Below, in pieces: positions 45,380 to 56,669 of a DNA stretch of 64,000 bases; the stretch's first letter is position 1, and every line of letters starts with the position of its first letter. This DNA comes from Brachypterus glaber. Taxonomy: Eukaryota > Arthropoda > Insecta > Coleoptera > Kateretidae. The DNA lies in the NCBI GenBank assembly GCA_958510825.1, contig OY294049.1:30842774-30906773 (forward strand), written 5' to 3'. Position numbers and translations under genes: made by a program. Under the pieces are notes generated by a model. That model saw only the letters and a list, made by a program, of their open reading frames with translations, did not search any database and was not told where the DNA came from.

Positions 45380-45705
45380 TCCTTTCCAGTTTATGTGCAC
45401 ATGTAGAAATTTTAATTATTCATCCTTAATTAAGACCTAAAATTTAAAGTAGGATTATAACAAAGAAAAAACACTAAACAAATTTACTAATTCACTACAA
45501 TAAAGTTTAAAAATCCATAATCTTCCAGTTTGCATCTTAAAAAATAAAAAGTCATCAAACATTCAAAATGGATACCTTTAACTACTGGTATGTTTCCATA
45601 GAAACCAATTGGGCGATTTACCCACTTTTATAGGTAACAGCTTCTGGGATTGGTGAAAACAAAAGGTTCTTATCTCAAAATTTCATACATACACCCCCTG
45701 CATCA
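45380..45705 (+). repeat. dispersed repeat A, copy 3 (partial)
   Basis: TTAAGACCTAAAATTTAAAG to CTCAAAATTTCATACATACA. It lacks the outer TGATACACCCTGTA end and is cut by the next repeat. Confidence 0.7.
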
Positions 45706-45714
45706 TTAAAATTT

Positions 45715-46145
45715 TGGTTTTCGACATTTTAGTATTTAATTTTTCGTCCTCGAACCGTAAAATTTCAATTTCAAATGAACTTTTCTCGAAAACGGTTAAT
45801 CCTACAGTATTACAACAAGAGTACCTTTTTTATGTATTTTGACCTGAGGAATCATATTTCAAAAATTAAATTGCAAAAAAGTTACACTGAAAAAAGTTTG
45901 GGACAAAAAAATGACATACAAAGATGGGCCTTATTAGGATTAATTCACGTGCAAAAACTCGTTAACATATCTCAAAGGGTTCCTGAGTTATTAAATAAAA
46001 ACCGATTTTTTTAGCCAATTTCAAAGGGGCTTAGCTCGCTTATGACGCATGTTTAGACATATGTTTATAGGAACTTTTTGTCATATTTTCTCATGTAGAA
46101 TCACCTGTTAAAATGCTACGCTATTTAAAATACACCCTGTACAGC
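45715..46145. repeat. dispersed repeat related to 4740-4920
   Basis: Shares AAATTTTCTCGAGAACGG-like and AAAGTTTGGGNCAAAAAA blocks with the interior of the element at 4491-5397, and ends ACACCCTGTACAG. The 79-codon frame here is not a gene. Confidence 0.5.
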
Positions 46146-47080
46146 GTATAGGGTTATAATACCAAAATGTGCGTTTACAGTATTTATACAGTTGGATATA
46201 GCATAATCAGTAATGCTAAGTAATAAAATCCTTTTAAGGGATCATTCTGCATTAGATGCTCCAAAAAAAAATGGCTATTTGTGTTAATTTTTTAATTAAG
46301 AATGTTTCATAGATATTGATATATAAATTGTTGAGCTTCATAAATACACTCTCGAGATACATAAAACAATTATTTTTAAACACTTTTTATACAATAAAAC
46401 AAGCTGTGAATATCTTCACGGCTTGTTACGGCTACGCATTCCATATTATACACAGTAAATGGTATATTGCACTTCCCAAAAAAAATATTTAAAAAAGTAA
46501 TAAAAAAATACATTTTTTAAGTACTTTTTTAAAAAACAGTATTATTGAAAAAAAAAATTTTCTTAAAAAAAAAGTTTAAAAAAAAACTTTTTTACAATTT
46601 TTCAATTTTTTCTATTAAATTTTCTTTCTGCTAAAAACTAATTTTTTTTTAATTCTAAAAAAAAATTAACCAATTTAAGAAAATTCGAAAAAATGAAGTT
46701 GCCTTGAACTTGTTGGTGAGAATTATCCGGATTGTTTTTTTTTAAATTATTTTTACCAAGAATATCGATTTTGGAAAAATAGATTTTAATGTTAAAATGT
46801 TCTATTAAAAGAGTTATCTCACACACACACATACATCAGTTGGAAAAATAAAATTACCTTTTTTCTTAGATAATGTTGAAGAGAAGGACTCAGATAAGGA
46901 AGAACATAAATAAGAACTCTCTTACTCAGTAAAAATCAAATCTCTCTCTGTATCTTCTGATGAGTAAATTTTCTACAAATACGCAAAATAGAAAAGAAAA
47001 ATAAAACTTCATATAACAATTGTTTTTATATAATTATTAAGAAAGTAAGAAAATTTAAAAATACCGCTGCCACGCCACGC
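46146..47080. other. AT-rich repeats without gene
   Basis: 46395-46475 carries the TACGCATTCCATATTATACA / AGTAAATGGTATATTGCA motif also seen at 34575-34625, followed by A/T homopolymers. (CA)n near 46820-46833. Nothing coding. Confidence 0.5.
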
Positions 47081-47981
47081 TATTAATCAATGAGGGTGAA
47101 TTTTCTGACACGAGCCAAAAGGCGAGTGACCTAATCACCTGAATGATTAATAGCTATTATACGCGAGTAGAATACTATACTTTATCCACGGCTCACAGTA
47201 GGCATTAGCGGTCAAAATTCAATATCTTCTACAACTGTTGATGGTTTTAAATGAAATTTGGGTAATTTCTTTAGTTTTATAAGAGGCGTATTTTGGTATA
47301 GCATAACCCTTTCAGGACTTCCGGTTGTCCCGGAAGTGGTAAGAATTTTAGTCAGTTTTAATATTTAATATTCTTTTATTGGGTAAAATTTCTTAAAACT
47401 AATCGAAAGTAATATGTTGAACCTAAAAAAAAATAATATAGGCATTAATAAAAAATTTGACATTTTTTTTTTCTTTTTGGTCCTTTTAATTTATTCTGAC
47501 TTTAAATTGCCTTAAAAAATATTGAACTCTAATTAGTGATGGTAAATTTATATGAGTATTATAATATTAATATTAAGAAATGATGTTAAGAAAATCATTT
47601 AAAAAAGGAATTGTTAAAAAATGTATTTTTTCTTTTTAGCTATTCGGATCAAAAGAATTCACGAAAAATAACCAAAAATTTCACTTGGGTGCAAATTTTC
47701 ATATCATCCGGCGAAAGCGGGCATTGTGAAATTAATACATAACTTAGCCTATAGTTTTCCAAAGCTTTCCTTAAAATCCCAGTCTGCGATCTTTTACGGT
47801 TTAAAAGTTATGAGCATAAATGTGAAGATTGCACAATCAGTAATGTTAAAATTTTATACAGGTGCGCGTAGGTGTTGACGAATTTCGCAATAATTTTATT
47901 ATGACACATAAGTATCTTACAAATTATTTTTTTCTTTAGATTTATTTAAAAATTAAATACTATTTTATTACCTATACTATA

Positions 47982-48760
47982 CCGGGTGAGTTTCAATCCA
48001 CGGACACCCCCTAAGATGGGAATGTTTTCAGTCCGATGAAAGCAAATTTTTTGTGGCTTATATTTCTTAACAAGGGCTACAAAATAGCGTACAAATTTTT
48101 TTTTTGCAATTCCGGTTTCGCCGGAAACTAAGTTAAATTATTTTTTTTTAATGACTGTATATTTTTACATTTTTGGATCCAGAAAACAAATTTACATAAA
48201 AAAAATCATTTTTATTAGGTTTTTTTTATTTTTTTATTAACATACAAGATTTATTTTTTTATAAATAAAATGTTATTTATTTGCAAAATGTGGGAATAAT
48301 AAATATTTTATGTAAAAACCAAAATTTGGTAATTATTTGGTACTTTAAATTTTTTAAAACGGCTTTTTTTGATAAATAAAAAAATAATTGTTTTTTTAGA
48401 TGTAATATTGTTTTCTGAATTTAAAAATGTAAAAATATACAGGGGTTGTCATTTAAAAAAATAAAATTAACTTAGTTTCCGGCGAAACCGGAAGCGCAGA
48501 AAAAAATTGTGTACGCCATTTTGTAGCCCTTGTTAAGAAATATAAGGGAACGTTTAAGTTCCCCCCAAATAGGGGGGTAGCCTAAATATAAAATGTCTAC
48601 AGTTTAATAACGCGGAAACCGGGGTATGAAGTGTATGAATTTTTGTACAATTTGCGTAACGTAATACTTGAACGTTAAAGCTTAAAACTACAAAATTTTT
48701 GATTTGATCGGGCTAAAAACAATCCCATTTTAGGAAGTGTCCCTGGATTGAAAGGTGCTT
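47982..48760. mobile_element. CCGGGTGAG MITE, copy 2 (nested)
   Basis: Left end TA-CCGGGTGAGTTTC; arms share TATATTTCTTAACAAGGGCT and the CCGGTTTCGCCGGAAA block with the right side (48478-48540). The right arm is interrupted at 48545 by a smaller MITE and its terminus has diverged near 48755. Confidence 0.75.
48545..48680. mobile_element. GAACGTT MITE, copy 2 (nested inside a MITE)
   Basis: GGGAACGTTTAAGT on the left and GCGTAACGTAATACTTGAAC on the right, like 5723-5876. It splits the right arm of the CCGGGTGAG MITE. Confidence 0.65.
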
Positions 48761-48894
48761 ATTAATATATTATAAAATGCCTTTTTTGGTAACTCCTTTT
48801 TTAAAATAATCATTAAATTCCGTTCAGGATTTTGACCAAACTTGAAATAGTTCACATCATATTTTTTCAAATCCATCTACCCGCCTAATTAATA

Positions 48895-49000
48895 GATAGA
48901 TAGATAGATAGTTTATTAATCCCTTGATCACAAAGTGATATAGGACACATAATAATATTTTACAAATTGCCATATAGAAGCAGTACATAAATATTTTGCG
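48895..49000 (-). mobile_element. retroposon 3' end with (TATC)n tail
   Basis: (TAGA)n at 48896-48912, then TAGTTTATTAATCCCTTGAT. Read on the minus strand this is a short 3' end with ...GATCAAGGGATTAATAAACT and a (CTAT)n tail, the usual look of some insect LINE or SINE ends. Confidence 0.5.
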
Positions 49001-49035
49001 TAACGCTACAATAAGTAAAAAAAAATAATATATAC

Positions 49036-49850
49036 AGGGTGTTTAAGTTGACCAGACATATACTCAACAGCCCATATCTCCTAGAAATATTGATCAATTT
49101 AAAAAAATCAAATATGCTATCTACTTTCTACGCTCTCATTACAGACAGATTATAGATTTTTTTCATAACCAAAAAACAACCTAAAATTTAAAGCGAAATA
49201 TAATAATTGTGTTATCCCAAAACTACACCCTTTTTTCAAAAGAGGCCTAATTTAAAGCTCATGGTATTCCTATTGTATCGACGAATAGTCTAGAATGGGC
49301 TGGCTTACCGTTTGCAAAAAGGTGGCACGATAAGTACGAAATGCCTCATTTATTTCTTCTCAGTTAATAATTTTTATTAGTTGAAGAACCACATTTTAAT
49401 AAAAGTAATTTTAATATCATTAGTTCTTATAATTATTACATTTTATTATTACTTGCTCCTAGAAAAATATACAGTAATAATATTTATTTTTTAAATTTAT
49501 TCATACAATAATAATTACCAACATTTTAATAAACTACAAAATTAACATTTAACAGTACATAATTAAGGTTGATATACCCAATAATTAACACTAAACTAAC
49601 TAAGAATTTGATCAATTAAAATTTTTCACATTTTATTTCATTAGTTAAATTCTTGGTTTGGACTTTTTACTATGATAACCAAAGCCTCGACCAAAACTAT
49701 TTCATCTGCAGTTTTAATAGTTTTGGCCGTAATTTAGTTTCATTAAATTGTAGTTCATCATTACTTAACTAATTATTATTTTTACATAATAATATAAATT
49801 AAATTAATTACAAAGCATGTTTTAGAACAAGAAATATGTAAAATGCTTAT
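49036..49850. other. fragment starting CAGGGTGTTTAAGTTG, then AT-rich DNA
   Basis: The TA-CAGGGTGTTTAAGTTGACC start at 49036 looks like one end of another TIR element; I find no matching right end. The rest to 49850 has no gene. Confidence 0.4.
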
Positions 49851-50783
49851 ATGTGTCATAATAAAATTATTGCGAAATCCGTCAACACCTACGCGCACCT
49901 GTATAAAATTTTAACCTTACTGGTTGAGCAAGCTGTCACATTTATGCTCATAACTTTTAAACCGTAAAAGATCGCAGACTGGGATTTTTAGGGAAGCTTT
50001 GGAAAACTATAGACTAAGTTATGTATTAATTTCACGATGCTCGCTTTCACCGGACGATATGAAAATTTGCACCCAAGTGAAATTTTTGGTAATTTTTCGT
50101 GAATTATTTTGATCCGAATAGCTAAAAAGGAAAACCATATTTTTTAACAATTCCTTTTTTAAATGATTCTCTAAACATCATTCTTTAATACTCATATAAA
50201 TTTATCATCACTAATTAGAGTTCAATATTTTTTTAAGGCAATTTAAAGTCCAAACGAAAAAATTAAAAGGACCAAATTTGTCAAAAAGAAAATAAAATGT
50301 CAAATTTTTTATTAATGCCTATATTAAATTTTTTTTTGGTGCAACATATTATTTTCGATTAGTTTTAAGAAATTTTACCCAATAAAACAATATAACCTTA
50401 AAATTGACTAAAAAGTCCCGGAAGTGAACAACCGGAAGTCCTGAAAAGGTTATACTATTCCAAAATACGCCTTTTATAAAACTAAAGAAATACCCAAATT
50501 TCATTTAAAACGATCCACAGTTGTAGAAGATATTGAATTTTGACCGCTAATGCCTACTGTGCTGCCGTGATTAATAGGCCTATCACGGATCTGTAAAAAC
50601 AACCGTTTAAAATTTGAAACAACCGTGGATAAAGTATAGTCTTCTACTCGCGTATAATAGCTATTAATCAAGGAGGGTGAATTTTGGGACACGAACCGAG
50701 AGGCGAGTGACCTAATCACCCGAATGATTTATTACACGCTCATAGAATAATATACAATAATATAATAAGATAATAATCTGTTA

Positions 50784-50831
50784 GGGTTTCATATAATACC
50801 CCATATGGGGTTTCATATAATACCCCATATA
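50784..50831. repeat. two direct copies of a 24-bp unit
   Basis: GGGTTTCATATAATACCCCA starts at 50784 and at 50808; each unit is partly palindromic (GGGT...ACCC). Confidence 0.7.
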
Positions 50832-51008
50832 TAATGAAATGTCAAAATTCGTTAGCTGTGATTTGTGTACCGAATTTAGAGGATTTTTTTGCATAAAAAT
50901 GCCTAAATACCTAAATAGACAAAACGGTATAAAAACTTATTTCATCACAAGACTTTTTTAAGTACTTCTATTAGAAAATGAGCTGTAAAAAAAAACGATT
51001 TAGTCATA

Positions 51009-51606
51009 GTGGCGGATCCACTGGGGGAGGGGGGTAATGGGGGTAATTCCCCCCCTCCCAGGATAAAATAATTGTAAAATGAGGTCCGTAAATAAAGGGA
51101 GGTTGAAGACTTCTTCCCAAAAAAAGCAGTAAGGGGCACCAAAACGAGCTTTTTTAAGGTATATATTGCGTGTTTAAGTGGACCATAGACCTTTGAATTC
51201 TTAAAAATGTTGGCCTGCGGCGCTAAGGGTTCTTACATTTTTGTAAAATTTGGAATTGTAAAAGTGTTTTAAAATTAAAATTTGTAAAAAAATACATGGG
51301 GCACTAGGCCTTTCTTGAATTTTTGTGAAATTTTGAATAATAAAACTGCTAAAAAATTAAGATGAATCAAGTTTGTAAAAATTTTCGTCCATTTCACTAG
51401 GGCTTTTTTACTTTTTTTTTAAGATTGTAGAACTTAAGCTTAAAATTCCTAAAAATTTTCGCCTGCTGCGCTAGAGCTTTCTTGCATTTTTCTGAAAATT
51501 TCAGTAAAAATACTGAAAAATTAATTACGTTTTTTCTTAATTTAGGAATATGGAATTTTAGTTTTTGGATTTTACCCCCCAGGACCATTTCCTGGATCCG
51601 CCTCTG
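51009..51606. mobile_element. non-autonomous element with GGCGGATCCA ends
   Basis: Left end GTGGCGGATCCACTGG, right end CCTGGATCCGCCTCTG. The interior has repeated blocks with CTGCGCTAG-type and TTTTGTGAAATTTTG motifs. No gene; small minus-strand frames are chance. Confidence 0.65.
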
Positions 51607-51806
51607 TTGTAATAACATTATTACATAACATTAAACCGTTCTGAACTGATATTTATATTACCTAATAGTTTTTACTTTGTTATGGCTGTATTTTTTCGAT
51701 TATCAGTGATTTAATTTTCCCGCCAGTTCGCTATCAAAATTTGTTTTCCTGTAATCCGCCTGATTAATTACCTAAACATAATAATTCATAAATCTAGTAT
51801 ACTAAC

Positions 51807-51883
51807 CTGGTCCACATTTCTTAGATAATATTTTCTTGCAAAAGATTCTTTATTTTCTGTGTTGTTTTCTGTGTTTTGGGCAT
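51807..51883 (-). CDS. candidate internal exon of a host gene
   Basis: On the minus strand a 77-bp segment lies between a splice acceptor (T-rich tract, then GTTTGTAG at the 5' side) and a strong donor CAG/GTTAGT (donor at 51801-51806). One of three frames is open through the segment and reads DAQNTENNTENKESFARKYY then LRNVDQ, polar and charged. It ends in phase 0 at the donor. The acceptor of the exon at 33579-33842 is also phase 0 before ATGGAC, so the two can join without a break across an 18-kb intron filled with transposons. The joining is inference; neither exon is proven by transcript data. An ATG at the exon start in another frame stops after 20 codons and is not used. Confidence 0.35.
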
Positions 51884-52350
51884 CTACAAACGTGTACAAG
51901 ATTATTTAATTAAAAAAAATGCTCATTAATATATCTTAAATAAAAATATAAAAAATTGAAAGCATTTAATTTAAAAAAATGTATCTTAAACAGAATAATT
52001 TAGTAATAAAACATATATATATAAGTATTTCTCTTGCGCTAATTTAAGAAATTTGAGTGTTCGCTGAGACATGTTTTCGGTTAAACGCCTGAATAAATAC
52101 CAAAGAATAAAAAAGTTCCGAATTATAGAATCAATTTGGCAACGTTGGCGGGCTGAACAACATACCAAGAATATATACTTTCTACAAATAGGCTGCACAA
52201 AGTACTATTTTCATGTCGGGCTGGATAAAGACCTATAAATATATAAACTGTATATTTTTCTACCCCTCTACACCCCACTACCCAGGGTTAAAGAGCGCCC
52301 CATTAACATATAGGGCTAAACAAAGTACTATTTATAAATATATATATATA
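51884..52350. other. no feature recognised
   Basis: Contains two copies of CAAAGTACTATTT (52199 and 52321) and a (TA)n run before 52355. No gene. Confidence 0.4.
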
Positions 52351-52358
52351 TATATATA

Positions 52359-53067
52359 GAGAGGTCCAAAAGTCACCCCCCCCCTCTTAACTTTTGAACC
52401 AGTTGAGATATCGACTTCAAATTTGGAACTTTTAAATAAGACAACTTAAACTATCTTTTAGCATATATTTAATACTTTCAGCTCTTAAAATGTGGACAGA
52501 GGGGCATGGGGGCACATTTTTTTAAATGGAAAGGGGGGTCGCGTAATACATCATTTTAAAGCTTATAAAATTCTCCATTTAACTCCATATTTTTTAATTT
52601 AAAAAAATAAAAAGTTTTGGGTTTGAATGGGGTTGAAAATGGATATTAATGTCAAAACTCCTCTAAAAAAAACAAATAATTTTTTAAAAATGCCTAACTT
52701 CATCATAAAAAAATGTTAATTATAGTTTTAAACTAAATTTAGTTGACATAAATAAAAATTTATAAAAAAAAACTTAAAAAATCGAATGTTTTAGCACAAA
52801 AAATTGAAAAATCAAAACCTTAAAAAACATTTTTTAAAAATTTAAAAATGTTAATTTAAATGGAGAATTTTATAAGCTTTAAAATGATGTATCACACGAC
52901 CCCCCTTTCTATTTAAAAAAATGTCCCCCCTGCCCACATTTTAAAAGCTGAAAATATCAAATATATGCTAAAAGATAGTTTAAATAGTCTTATTTAAGAG
53001 TTCTAAATTTGAAGTCGATATCTCAACTCGTTCAAAAGTTAAAAGGGGGGGTGACTTTTGGACCGCA

Positions 53068-53070
<3 letters not shown>
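52359..53070. mobile_element. CAGTGCGGTCC MITE, copy 3
   Basis: The right end GACTTTTGGACCGCACTG is complete; the left end reads GAGGTCCAAAAGTCACCCC with the first bases eroded in a TA run. Both inner arms (GACTTCAAATTTGGAACT-type, GTCGTGTGATACATCATTTT-type) are kept. Confidence 0.8.

Positions 53071-53103
<33 letters not shown>
53071..53103. repeat. (TA)n microsatellite
   Basis: Directly follows the MITE end, whose target site is TA. Confidence 0.85.
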
Positions 53104-53104
<1 letters not shown>

Positions 53105-53106
<2 letters not shown>

Positions 53107-55589
53107 GCATTCTTTCTGAACGAGCGACCCCCACTTAGCCAAAATTGGTGGTTTATTTGAGGTCTATAATGGCTCAAATAAAAGGTCTTGAAATCTACTT
53201 TCTAAATCTTAGTGGCCCTTACACTAAATCACTATAGGTGATTCAATATGGCCGCTAGAACCACGTGACCTTCACCACTTTTATTACTTAAACGACTGTA
53301 AAACCACTCGCATGAATCCGATTGAATCCAAAAAGGACTGAAATGAAAGTTCTTGAACTTTGCTTTCGAAAGCTGTTTGGTAAATTGTGGGGCTTTTTGG
53401 GGTCGCTGATCATAAATCAAAGTCAAATTTTTAAAATTCAAGATGGCGGATCCAATATGGCCGATGAGATTTTCCAAAATGAACCGATTCACGCATGAAT
53501 CCAGATTGAATCCAAAAAGGACTGAAATGAAAGTTCTTGAACTTTGCTTTCGAAAGCTGTTTGGTAAATTTTTTTTTGTTCACTTAAAATCCAATATGGC
53601 CTCCAAAACCACGTGGCTCTGGCATTTTTACGTCAAAACATCAAACAAATAAACTGTTTGACTCTTATTGATGTCTATGTAGGTATGTGGGGATTTTTGG
53701 GGTCGCTGATCATAAATCCAAAGTCAAATTTTTAAAATTCAAGATGGCGGATCCAATATGGCCGATGAGATTTTCCAAAATGAACCGATTCACGCAAAAT
53801 TTGTATGTGGGGGTTTTTGGGGTCTCTGATCACGTATCCGAAATCAGATTTGTAAAATTCAAGATGGCGGACCCAATATGACGGATGAGATTTTTTAAAA
53901 TAAACCGATTCACGTCAAATTTGGTATGTGGGGTTATCGGGTTATAACGTAATGAACATGACTTCAAAAACGACTGTGAATAAAATTTTAGCAGAATCGG
54001 TTAAGTTTTCAAAAATTGGTACACCAAATTGAATCCTTCATATTGATTTTTTCAAAACTAACTTCGGATTCTGAATCAACACCTCAAAAACCCTCACTTA
54101 CCAAATTTGTAATAAATGGGTTTATTTTTGAACATCTCGTCCGCATATTGAATCCACCATCTTGAATTTTACAAATTGACTTCGGATCTCTAGCGTTTTT
54201 GCGTCAAAACATTAAAGAAACGAAATGTTTGAGCCTCACTGAGGTTGTCAAAGGCTGAAATGAAAGATATCGTTCTTTACTCACTAGAACTCTGCGTTGA
54301 ATTTAATAGAAACAAAATGGCTACCGAAAACACGTGAATAGGTGCATTTTTTTTTTAAATTACTAAAAGAACTTCGAGTCCCATTGAGGTTTATAAGCGC
54401 TTGCAACTTGCTAAAGTCGGCTAACAGAAGTTATTTAAATTAAAATTAAAATCACGTTTCTGAGACAATGTGGTATAAAAAACATACTGTTTAGATCCAA
54501 TTGAAGAAAATTCGAGAAGATTTTAATTTTCGATAATAGTCAGCCATTAAAGGAGAACAGAATTTATTATTATTTATTTGCAAAACAAAGCGATTTTACA
54601 CTTTTGAACGGGATGAGCTATCGACTTGAAACTTGAAATATAAGCTAATTGTATATATTTTATATCGGATAGTTTAAGCGTAAAAAAATACTAGCAGTGA
54701 AGTCCAATTATTTTTTTATTTTTGTTTCCTTAATAAATTTTCATCGAATTGACGTAGAGACTTAAAATTTATAATATACGCTTATGGTTACTATTTAAAG
54801 ATGACACATAAACAAAAAATTCCAAAAAATGCTAGCCTTGCAGTTCAAAACAAGCACATCATGATTTCCTTTTGTTTTCTTAATATCTTTTGATCGGTTT
54901 GACACAGAGACTTAATTTGAAATATAAGCTTATGGTGTAAATTTAAACAGAATTAATTAAAAAATACTAGCCGTGAAGTTCCCGCGAGCGCAGCGAGCCG
55001 TCATTTTTAAGAAAAAATGCTTATTCTTATAAATTTTGATTGGATTATCGTAGTGATTTGAAGATTGGTATGTAGGGACATAATGACAATTGAAAATCAA
55101 CGAAACCAAAAAACAAGATGGCCGACCTGTCAAAGTGACATGGATCCGCCATCTTGAATTTTACAAATCTGACTTTGGATACGTGATCAGTGACCTTAAA
55201 AAGCCTAACAAGTCAAATTTCGCGCAAAATCGGTTTATTTTTGAAAATAACGTTCGCCTTGTTGGATCCGCCATATTGAATTTCACAAATCTGCGTTCAG
55301 ACTCGTAATTAGCGGCCCCAAAACACCCACATACAAATTTGGCGTGAATCGGTTCATTTTAAAAAATCTCATCCGCCATATTGGATCCGCCATCTTGAAT
55401 TTTACAAATCTGATTTCGGATACGTTGATCAGTGACCCCAAAAACCCCCACATACCAAATTTTGCGTGAATCGGTTCATTTTGAATTTTAAAAATTTGAC
55501 TTTGGATTTATGATCAGCGATACAAAGACATCAATAAGAGTCAAACAGTTTATTTCTTTGATGTTTTGACGTAAAACGCCAAAGCCATG
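53105..55589. mobile_element. foldback element with tandem CAAGATGGCGGATCCAATAT arms
   Basis: The left arm (about 53230-53930) has several direct repeats of a module: TTGGGGTCGCTGATCATAAA, then TTAAAATTCAAGATGGCGGA, then TGGCCGATGAGATTTTCCA, then GAACCGATTCACGC. A second module (AAAAAGGACTGAAATGAAAG) occurs twice. The right arm (about 55110-55589) carries the complement (CCGCCATCTTGAATTTTACA, ACCCCCACATACAAATTT) in several copies and runs into the second gap. The centre (54000-55090) is AT-rich with no gene. Small frames through the arms are repeat products. Confidence 0.75.
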
Positions 55590-55789
55590 NNNNNNNNNNN
55601 NNNNNNNNNNNNNNNNNNNNNNNNNNNNNNNNNNNNNNNNNNNNNNNNNNNNNNNNNNNNNNNNNNNNNNNNNNNNNNNNNNNNNNNNNNNNNNNNNNNN
55701 NNNNNNNNNNNNNNNNNNNNNNNNNNNNNNNNNNNNNNNNNNNNNNNNNNNNNNNNNNNNNNNNNNNNNNNNNNNNNNNNNNNNNNNNN
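55590..55789. other. assembly gap (200 N)
   Basis: Exactly 200 N inside a foldback arm, where assembly commonly fails. Confidence 0.99.
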
Positions 55790-55945
55790 GACTGCGGCGC
55801 TTAGTTAATGAATGGGGGCGCCGCTTCGACCCTCAGTGCCTTAGCTGCAGGACTGCATGGGACAATTATGTTTTGAAAAAATGGGGGCCCGAGTAAAAAG
55901 TTGCACCGGGGCTCGGGCTGGCTCTGTCCGGCCCTGCATATTAGG
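55790..55945. repeat. GC-richer repeat fragment
   Basis: GGGGGCCCGAGTAAAAAGTT, GGGGCTCGGGC and TCCGGCCCTGCA, clearly richer in G and C than its surroundings. Resembles the end of a dispersed transposon, unidentified. Confidence 0.4.
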
Positions 55946-56669
55946 GTCACTTCATCTAGTCCTACTTCGTGCTTTTGTTCTTAGTCGTTTGTTTTGTTTT
56001 TTTTGAACCAAATCAGACCAAAATTAGACCAAATACAGAAGAACAAAGGAAAAAAACTGTCATATTATGGGCAATTTAGTCAATTAATTTATTGTTATGT
56101 AATTAATTACGTACATTTTGGTTGGAATTAAAAGTTAAATGATACTAAGAATAATTCTCATAAGTTAAAATTTCAAATTGATTGTTATTATTAATATTAT
56201 TTATTAATATGCGAAACGCAAGACGTATTTATGATATTTGAATTAATTAACTCATCATTGTGTCAAATTCCATACATCTACAAAATATTACGCCTTTCTA
56301 GAATATTTTCAGTGTTATTAGAATTGTTTTGTACAATATTTCAAATAAATCCATGTTAGTCCTTAGGTTTTCCCAAATCACTCCAGTTCTGATGAAAAAA
56401 GGTCAAAATTACGCATCTAACTTCAGAGAATCATGGGAATATAAATGCCATTTCACAAAATCTATTATTAGCAAATAATTCTAATTCTTTGCGAGTCTTC
56501 CACGATTTAAATGGATTCAAATCAAGCAGCAAGTTAATATGTATCTGCATTGATCCTCTTCCCCACATCGTCTACATAAGAAGCCCCCATTTTTAACACG
56601 ATAAAGCAATTTAATTTTGTTTAGATGTCTGAGTCTGTCTGTGTATCTATCTGTCTTTTTGTAAAGTAG
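55946..56669. other. no feature recognised
   Basis: AT-rich; downstream side of the mariner-like gene. I do not find a TIR here to match the one proposed at 58205. Confidence 0.4.

Larger units (their letters stand above)
47144..50670. mobile_element. 3.5-kb element with about 0.85-kb TIRs, containing nested elements
   Basis: The left arm (47144-47960) starts TTAATAGCTATTATACGCGA; the right arm (about 49850-50670) ends TCGCGTATAATAGCTATTAA. Shared blocks are AATTCAATATCTTCTACAAC, GGACTTCCGGTTG, CATATCATCCGGCGAAAGCG-type and GTGCGCGTAGGTGTTGACG. A 60-bp stretch is extra in the right arm near 50565-50625. Copies of GAGGGTGAATTTT...GGCGAGTGACCTAATCACC flank both ends in the same orientation. 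No transposase is seen. It contains the MITE 47982-48760 and the fragments at 48895-49270. Confidence 0.75.

Noticed and set aside
51397..51618. 73-codon minus-strand gene
   Set aside because: Lies entirely inside a non-autonomous TIR element and is low in complexity.
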